Assembly: GCF_000005505.3 (NCBI RefSeq)
Contig: NC_016133.3
Location: 34,372,737-34,436,736 of the forward strand
Source of the DNA: Brachypodium distachyon
Lineage: Eukaryota; Streptophyta; Magnoliopsida; Poales; Poaceae
Direction: 5' to 3'
Length of the DNA stretch: 64,000 nt
Below, one piece after another: positions 57,269 to 64,000 of the stretch. Under the pieces are notes generated by a model. It was not told the DNA's origin and ran no database searches. It was given only the letters and a program-made list of their open reading frames with translations. Positions within the stretch are counted from its first letter, which is position 1; every line of letters begins with the position of its first letter. A program made the position numbers and the translations under genes.

Positions 57269-60186
57269 CTATGTGTCAGATAGAAAGACATGACTACCAA
57301 CAACAATCAGCCTCCTTAGATGCGTAGTCACCGAACACATTCCTGCACCAACAATCGTCGGTTGGAAGCACCACACTCGCATTAAAATTTTAAAAACAAA
57401 AAGTTCATCTAAATAAAAAAGTACCCAATCAAATTTAAATGTGACAAAAGCATGCATATATTACCCGTAGAATCTCAACACTTCTTTTTATTGTACACGA
57501 TGTTAATAAAATAAAACTCTCTTGCAAAACGTGTAATGACTACGTAATCTACAATGTATCGTGTTATGAATTTAAACTCATCTAGTCATTCATAACTATA
57601 TATTTTGATAGGTAAAACATTAACAAATAAAATATTCTAAAAATTATTGAAGAATTCCAAATACAGTATATCTAAATGAAAAAACCATCTCACTGTGTTA
57701 CAGAAAAAACACACACATCATTATACAAATCTAGCCGCGCAAGGCCAACCCGCTAGTTAATACAGTATAGTGCTGACTGTTGCCACACCTCTCAGTACGT
57801 GCGTTGACTACTCTTCGGTCAATTAGCTATCAGAATCCAGGAAGGCGAACGCAGCCTGCTTCTCGTTCTCGTAAAGCAGACCAGGACGTACAGGTTGACT
57901 TTTGGAGCTAGCACGCACAAGACCCTTTTTGCTCTCTCGGATATCGATCGATATGGTTGGGAGTTGGCACGGTACGAGCACGCCGTGCTTTCGCCTTTCG
58001 CCCGTGGGTTCGTGACACGTACGTACTGGGGGATGCACGGGGCCGTTTGCTCATGACGTGCTTGCTGATCTAATTAACTGGCTGCTGGCTGCGGGGTAAA
58101 AATTTGCCTGGGGTCACGCACGCACGTACATACGTCTGCTTTTAGTCCTTCTTTAACGATTTTTTTCGTGTCTGGATCTGATTGGAATATCATTAGACAC
58201 CAACGAGCAGTTGATTAGAAAATTATAACAATTCGTGTATATATTAAGGACCGGGAGCTCGATGGAACCAGCCAGCCGTCGCACCGCACGTCATTGCAGA
58301 CGATCGAGATCCCAAGACGCTGCTTCCGGCCACATACGCTGCTTGATTCGTACGGAGTACTAAACTGTCGGGGTCCATTGTCAAATGCTTAAACAAAGCT
58401 AGTTGTACAGTAGTACTCAGTAGCAGCAGGCAGTACTAATCAAAAGAGCAGCATGGTTGCGCATGCCAGCGTTCGAGCTGAATGCCAGTCAGTTTGGCAC
58501 CAGAAGACCACTCACGTCTCGGCCGGTCAGTTTTTAGAACTGGGCCATCCCCCCATAACACTTTGCAGGAGGGGAAATAGAAGACAAGTTAATTGACACG
58601 CTAGCATTAAAGACGAAACGCATCTGCTTAATTCGAGTTTTAACATATTCAGTGACTCTAGCTCAACACACATTCACACACATGTTACATTCATGCACTC
58701 ATGAATTGCACATTCATGCACCATGCATATGCATGCATGCACGGAGCCACAGTGCGGTTTCATGGATCCGTACAGTACGTGCGAGGCCCCGGGCGCGCGG
58801 CGGCATGTCCCAGGTCCCAGCAAGCACCCACCCACCCAGATCGATAGATACCCTCTGCCGCTGCCCGCAACAGAACAGATGGTTTACTCACCCAAAAAAC
58901 GCATTAAAAACACGTGAACAGATGGCCGTACGTGGCCTGAGCGATCCATCCAAGCACTGGCGTCGCGATCGCAGATTCGCTCAGGAGTAAAGTGCCGATG
59001 GATGGATTTATTTATCCACCGGAGTAATATAAAGCGCAGGTTAAAGCAAGCTAAGTGCCCGTCGAGATGGATCGGGAAAGAGAGATCCATTCGGATGGAT
59101 CGAGCAATCAATCATTCGTTGGGTGCACGTACTGCATCCGTCGCCCCCACCACGCACCGGAAAAGATCAGAGAACGACGGTCGGACGGGACGGGGCCGCC
59201 TCGCGCGCCGGACGACGTCGCGCCGCTCATGATCAATTCGCCTCGCGCGCCGGGGGTGCCATACCAATCAGGGCGGTGGGCGGGGACGGCATCGGCATTA
59301 CAGCATCGGCATGCATGGGGTAGGCGGGTGCGCTGGGCGGGCGGGACCGGAGGAGCTAAGCCAAGCGCGTCTCCGAGGGCACGTGTCCGTCCCCGGATCT
59401 GGCCAGGTATTATTAGCGCCAGTGGCTAGATCTTGGCGTCTTGCATTGGGCATTAGTTTGTTGACAAATATATCCTCGTGAGGTATTACTGGAAAATGAA
59501 TTATCCCTATGCCCACCAAGAAAACCTACCACCGCCAGATATTAAGAAAGACAATGCAAAAATTAGTTAATTGTTTGCCCGATCTAATCCCTTTCTATTG
59601 GTTAAAATAAATAAGGATGGAGCATAATCACTCCAAACCGACCAAGAGCTTTCCCTGCTTTGGGTATAGTACTACTATTACACGTACCCCTGTTAGTATA
59701 AACATTACTGTACTGCTAAAAAATAATTAGTGTTCATAACATGACTTTGCTTGGACCATCTGTTCATGTATAACTAGCTAGCTCCATTATTCTCTGCTCA
59801 CGAGCGGATACGCAGCTGGAGTTCCCTGGAGCAACGGTCGCCCTAAACTAGTTAACTTGTCGTCGTGCTCCACAAGAAGTCACACGCTGTCCAGCCAAAC
59901 AAAACACCTTCTCTGACGATGTCACAAGTCCGGAAACAACACTCGCGCCGCGCCAATCACAGTAACTTTAGATTGCTTAGTCTCAATAGTTTGCGTCTCC
60001 CTAGGCAAGGTGTGTTAGCTTCTCCCACAAGTTGGCTGGCTTTGCAAGCATCTTTCTTCGGCCTCAAGCCAACCACCTCCGTCCCGAGTCAAACGAGCTC
60101 CACATCAGTAGCTCTGGCCACCCGTGCGCGGGCTCCACTAGAATACTCCCTCCACGTCACATCACATCGCCATGCCATACCCTGGT
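57269..60186. other. Long upstream region of the DUF241 gene, possible Helitron end
   Basis: At 57733-57753 CTAGCCGCGCAAGG followed by CCAACCCGCTAGT and T resembles a Helitron 3' terminus. The rest has many palindromic GATCGATC, GTACGTAC and CATGCATG tracts but no exon I can support. ORFs at 59055-59429 and elsewhere are GC-rich but lack domains. Confidence 0.35.
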
Positions 60187-60194
60187 TATAAAAG
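60187..60194 (+). promoter_or_regulatory. TATA box of the DUF241 gene
   Basis: TATAAAAG, 158 bp before the ATG. Confidence 0.7.
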
Positions 60195-60344
60195 AGCACC
60201 TTACCCATCACCAGCAGCACCAAGACCAAGTCACCGCACCCACCGTATCAATCGACAGAGGCTCCGGCGAGCAGCCTAACAGGGGGGACGCACGAGTGCA
60301 CACAACGCCTTCTCGATCGAGCTAGCCGAGAAAGCAAGGCAGCA

Positions 60345-61307
60345 ATGGCGGTGGGGTTGCGTCGGACGATGAACGCGCTGGCGTCGTCGTCGCCAAAGGC
60401 AGTGACGCCGTCGTTCCTGCTGGACTGCGCGCGGCCGGCCAAGAAGAAGCTCTCCTACGCGCGCGTGCGCTCCATCAGCCTCCCCGTCCGCCTCCACCCG
60501 CTGGTGTCGTCGCTCCACGACGCGGCGCGGGCCCTGATGTCCTGGGCCGACGCGCCGGCCCAGACGGGGCCCGCGTGGGTCGCCGACGGGGCCGGCCGCG
60601 CCGGGCGCGTCCTCGCGGGCCTGGCCGGCCTGCTCCACTACCCGCAGGCCCGCGACGCGCTCCGCAGGCCCTGGACGGAGCAGCTCCTCGACGACCTCCT
60701 CCTCCTCGCCGACCTCCACGGCTGCTTCCGGGAGTCCCTCGTCGCGCTCCGCCAGCTCCTCGCCGAGACCCACGCCGCGCTGCGCCGCCGCGACGGGGTC
60801 CGCCTCGCCGCCGCGCTCCGTGCCCAGCGCAGGGCCGCGCGGGAGGTCTCCCGCCTCGCGTCCTCCGCGAGGGACCTCTCTCACCGCGCCGCCCCCGACG
60901 ACGACCTCGACGAGGTCACCCTGGCCGACGCCTTCGCGCTCGCGACGGCGTCCGTGGCCGCCGCCTCCGCCGCGGTCTTCTCCGGGGTGTCCTCGGCCTC
61001 CGCGGAGTCCGCCGCGAGCGCCGCCCCGTCGCCGAGGACCCCGACGCCCTACTCCCCTGCTGGCCCGTCCCGCGCCCCGGCCAGCCCGATGTGGCTCGTG
61101 GCCGACCTGCTCCGGCGGAGGCGGACCGCGTCCTTCTCCTTCGAGGACTATTGCAACGAGGAAGAAGAGGAGCGGAAGGCCGCCATGGGCCGGGTGCGCG
61201 GGCTCGAGGAGTGCGTGGCCGCCGCCGAGACCAGCGGCGACGTCGTGTTCCGCGCACTCGTCAACGCCAGGGTGTCGCTGCTCAACCTGCTGACGCCCAC
61301 GTTCTGA
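60345..61307 (+). CDS. DUF241 family protein
   Basis: Intronless, 320 residues. The N-terminal YARVRSISLPVRLHPLVSSL is the family hallmark (S-x-SLP-R-HP). It is followed by the conserved WTEQLLDDLLLLADLHGCFR and Arg/Ala-rich helices. The C-terminal region has an acidic coiled segment (EEEEERKAAMGRVRGLEECV) and ends VNARVSLLNLLTPTF, typical of DUF241. An Ala/Ser/Pro-rich linker at about 205-250 is species-variable. Family members are small plant-specific proteins of unknown biochemical role; some respond to wounding or stress. Very high third-position GC fits grass intronless genes. The ATG at 60345 is the first in frame after the TATA box. Confidence 0.92.
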   Translation: MAVGLRRTMNALASSSPKAVTPSFLLDCARPAKKKLSYARVRSISLPVRLHPLVSSLHDAARALMSWADAPAQTGPAWVADGAGRAGRVLAGLAGLLHYPQARDALRRPWTEQLLDDLLLLADLHGCFRESLVALRQLLAETHAALRRRDGVRLAAALRAQRRAAREVSRLASSARDLSHRAAPDDDLDEVTLADAFALATASVAAASAAVFSGVSSASAESAASAAPSPRTPTPYSPAGPSRAPASPMWLVADLLRRRRTASFSFEDYCNEEEEERKAAMGRVRGLEECVAAAETSGDVVFRALVNARVSLLNLLTPTF

Positions 61308-64000
61308 TGAATCATTTTCGTGTCCTCTGCTTCGGAAGTTCAGAGAGAAAGACTGATGGTTTTTCTTTTTTTATTGTTCTCGAGCAAGGCTGCGTGTGAT
61401 CGATCAGCCTGTGAGATTAATTAGTGCCAGCGATTCCATTTTGATTCGTTTGTTGACTGATGTGTGTACATGATGTAGATAATCTGGGTTGGTTTGCAAT
61501 GAAAAAAAGTGTTCCGATTATAGCAGAAAACCTTCTGAATTTCGCACTTAATTTGTCAATTTCTCTCTCTGACGGTTCACAGTTCTCTGCATTTGAGTGC
61601 CCCCAATGGCCTTGGCTTTTCTTTCCTGATTCCTTCTGCTGTTGAGCAAGCGAACATTTTGCATGCGCCCTAATTGCATCCCATCAATTGGCGGCAATCA
61701 ACGATGCCGGGGAGCTGCTCCTCGTCACATGCAAGCATGGAACATTGGCACGTTGCCATGCATGGATCCATGGAACATTCGCACGTTGCCGTCAGCTGCA
61801 TGCATTGATTGCCCGCCAAGAAATCTTCAGTTGCTTGGGCGCTTTCGTTCGGCCTGGCAATGTACCTCGTGGTACGTACGTGTATCCCTGCAGTTAATGT
61901 GCCAAGCTGGAGTGGCCGATCAGTGACCAAACCCTTTTGCCCCAAAAGCTAGGACGCCGTCGATCGATTGCCAGCTTCTCCCTGCATGCTGAGGCTGACG
62001 TTTATCCAGACGCTTCCCTGCTCCCATTTAAAGCCTAACTAACTATCCTAGCTTAAACAAAGTTCGTCCCAGCGTGTCAATCACCGGAACCAAAATGCTC
62101 ATGATGGAGCAATATACACTAGCAACTCTACCAGTTATATATATGGCAAAACATCTGCACGTTTTTGCAAAGACCGATCGACGAAAGCTGAAATTAACGA
62201 TCGATCTTCAGTTAGCTCGAGCTTTGAGTACGTCAATCGTACGTACGTACGACCTAGCTAAAAGGCGATAGCAACCAGGCACCAGGCCTGATGGATCAAT
62301 CGTCTGATGGAACGCCAACTTTGCAGGAAAAAAGCGGCGCTTCGCTTTTGGTGTAGCAGGGGCGTGTCCAGCCAACCCTAAACTAATCTGGTACAGTTAA
62401 TTATTATTGATTCAGTGGCTCCTTCGATCGCGTCGGCGTACTGGCTTGGCTAGCTCGGTCACATGAGCGGCACCAATGTAAGCTCCGAATGATTGGAAGG
62501 TCGGTACTGCACCTAATTTGGACGCATCCATATCCATCCATGAACCTCCGGAGCTGTGGGCTAAGCAAGCTAGCTTCGTATGGCTCTCTGAATAAATAAT
62601 CTGAACCCAAACGGAGCGCGTGTTGCTAACTGAATATATCTTCTAATCCGTTTCTACTCCTCTTACCTAATGTGTGTCATAATTTGGTGGTTGGATGGAT
62701 CGATGATCATGCATGAATGGCTTGCCGTTTCGGCCGGCCATGTGGATGGATGCATGTGCCTCATCACGTGATTAGAGAAGAGGCCGGACTCGCATATGCC
62801 TCGCGCTCGTGCGGTAGTTGTATTTGCAGAAGAACTGAAAAGTGGAGGGAACACGCACGCGCATGAAGAAGGCACGCTTACAGACTGCTAGTAGTCTCGT
62901 AGGTCTGGGAAGGAAAGCAAATGCTGCGTCACCTGATTATTTGTATGCAGAACAGGATCAACGCGTGATTTGGTTTTGTCAGAACTCAGAATTGCCCTTG
63001 TCTCTTGCTGCAAAGTGAGTTTTCTGTTCCGATGTTTGAAGCCGGCCTCATTGAGGCGATTCAGACTTGTGCGGGTTTCTGGCCAAAGATTAAGACAGAA
63101 GACCTTGTTCTTTTCTGTCTGTTTTCTCCTTGCATAAGAAATTCACAATTGCATGAGTTTTTTTAGATTCCAGTCGACTATCGCAGACTTCAAGTTTCCT
63201 TTGAGTTTAGACAGAAGAGTCGTAACGTAGGGATTCTGAAAAGTGGTGAAAACTGACGACAATAGATATCTTTGGTAATAATGTCAGAACAGGAGCATGA
63301 TAGAAATTAACAACACACGCTTCTAGTTAATCACTTGTCACAGGAACCATATATTGATAGGTGAGGAAAAAGGAAGCAGTACAGAAATTGAAGGGAAAAA
63401 AGAGACAGAAAAGAGTGTGGATTGAGAACCACTTATGCGTTGCGTAAAATTATTTGCAAACCAAAAGAACAACTTGTTTGTTTTTTCTGAGAGCCAAATG
63501 CCATGGGCAAAAGGCAGAAAAGAACCACTTGTGTGTACGAACCAATAATTCTCGCTTTCCCGGTTGCTTCGGGCCCTCGCCACCCCAACTGGCCTAGAAA
63601 GGGCGAAGTCTCTCTCTCGAGCTTTTCCGTGGTGACTTTTCATTCTCCATTCTCCAGCCCCTGCTTCGTGCGATCCACCACCAAGATTCGTCCAAGCCAT
63701 CCATCCCACACGTGACAAACGGAACCACGTTGGCTTTACGCTCTCCGCTCTTCGTCAGGTGTCACTTGTCAGTTGTCAAACTCGACATCCATTGGCTAAA
63801 ATAAACTTGATATGAAATGCCGGCGACCGGGACGGCCTCACGACTCAAGTTGCCCGCCGGCGTTCATTAACATCTGCAGGCTGCAGCATGACTTTGGTAC
63901 TCGCTCTGACCAATATTATTTGTCCCGGATTTAGTATAAAGTGATACTAAGTCCGGCCGGAGGAGTTAGAAAAGCACGTGCAATTAATGAGCCATCACCA
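61308..64000. other. Right-edge region, no gene recognised
   Basis: Direct repeats GCATGGAACATTGGCACGTTGCC and CATGGAACATTCGCACGTTGCC occur near 61736 and 61770. No exon with a recognised domain was found. 63540-63720 is C-rich and could be the start of a gene beyond the window. Confidence 0.35.
63898..63967. mobile_element. Short Stowaway-like element
   Basis: CTCGCTCTGACCAATATTAT at the left and GTCCGGCCGGAGGAGTTA at the right, with GGATTTAGTAT/ATACTAAGTCC forming the hairpin. The ends have diverged. Confidence 0.5.

Noticed and set aside
60276..60884. 202-codon minus-strand ORF and other long frames over the DUF241 gene
   Set aside because: High third-position GC leaves all frames open; only the plus-strand frame at 60345 has family motifs.

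Overview
This is eukaryotic nuclear DNA from a grass, most likely a pooid (Brachypodium, Triticeae or a relative). The genes are split by GT-AG introns. GC-rich monocot-type coding exons sit in AT-rich intergenic DNA. The window holds many Stowaway-type MITEs with CTCCCTCC ends, and one gene encodes a type 4 (wheat Ec-type) metallothionein. About eight gene loci in 64 kb with no intact LTR retrotransposon suggests a compact genome or a gene-rich arm. The species cannot be fixed from the sequence alone. There are no prokaryotic systems, CRISPR arrays, rRNA genes or convincing tRNA genes.

Layout: (1) 0.86-2.7 kb, a four-exon papain-like gene without a prodomain, followed by MITEs, a foldback element and a decayed transposon-type ORF (to 6.3 kb). 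(2) 6.7-32 kb, a rearranged cluster. A block made of a DUF3615-like gene (minus), a short plus-strand Gln/Ser-rich reading frame and an LRR receptor-like protein gene (minus) occurs twice: copy A at about 6.7-15.8 kb and copy C at about 22.6-31.7 kb. A third, more divergent DUF3615-like gene (copy B, 18.1-22.0 kb) lies between them with a broken serine carboxypeptidase gene and a RUB/NEDD8-like fragment. Only copy B of the DUF3615-like gene and only copy C of the LRR gene look intact. (3) 32.9 kb, an Ec-type metallothionein gene divergent from the intact LRR gene, with an upstream duplicated ACGTGTC module. (4) 35.3-37.9 kb, an intronless PPR gene that looks like the MEF13 orthologue. (5) 42.25-46.16 kb, a 3.9-kb Mutator-like element with about 200-bp terminal inverted repeats and a perfect 9-bp target duplication. 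It carries PPR gene fragments (Pack-MULE-like). (6) 50.7-51.7 kb, an expansin-like A gene. (7) 54.1-55.6 kb, a smaller element with inverted ends and a GC-rich interior. (8) 60.3-61.3 kb, an intronless DUF241 gene, then about 2.7 kb of unassigned DNA.

The genes do not form a pathway. The main interest is structural: a tandem segmental duplication whose copies were disabled by different lesions, breakpoints marked by microhomology and by half a MITE, and a gene-capturing MULE. Exon models were built by eye from splice sites, reading phase and comparison among the three paralogues. All family names are from recognition, not from a search.
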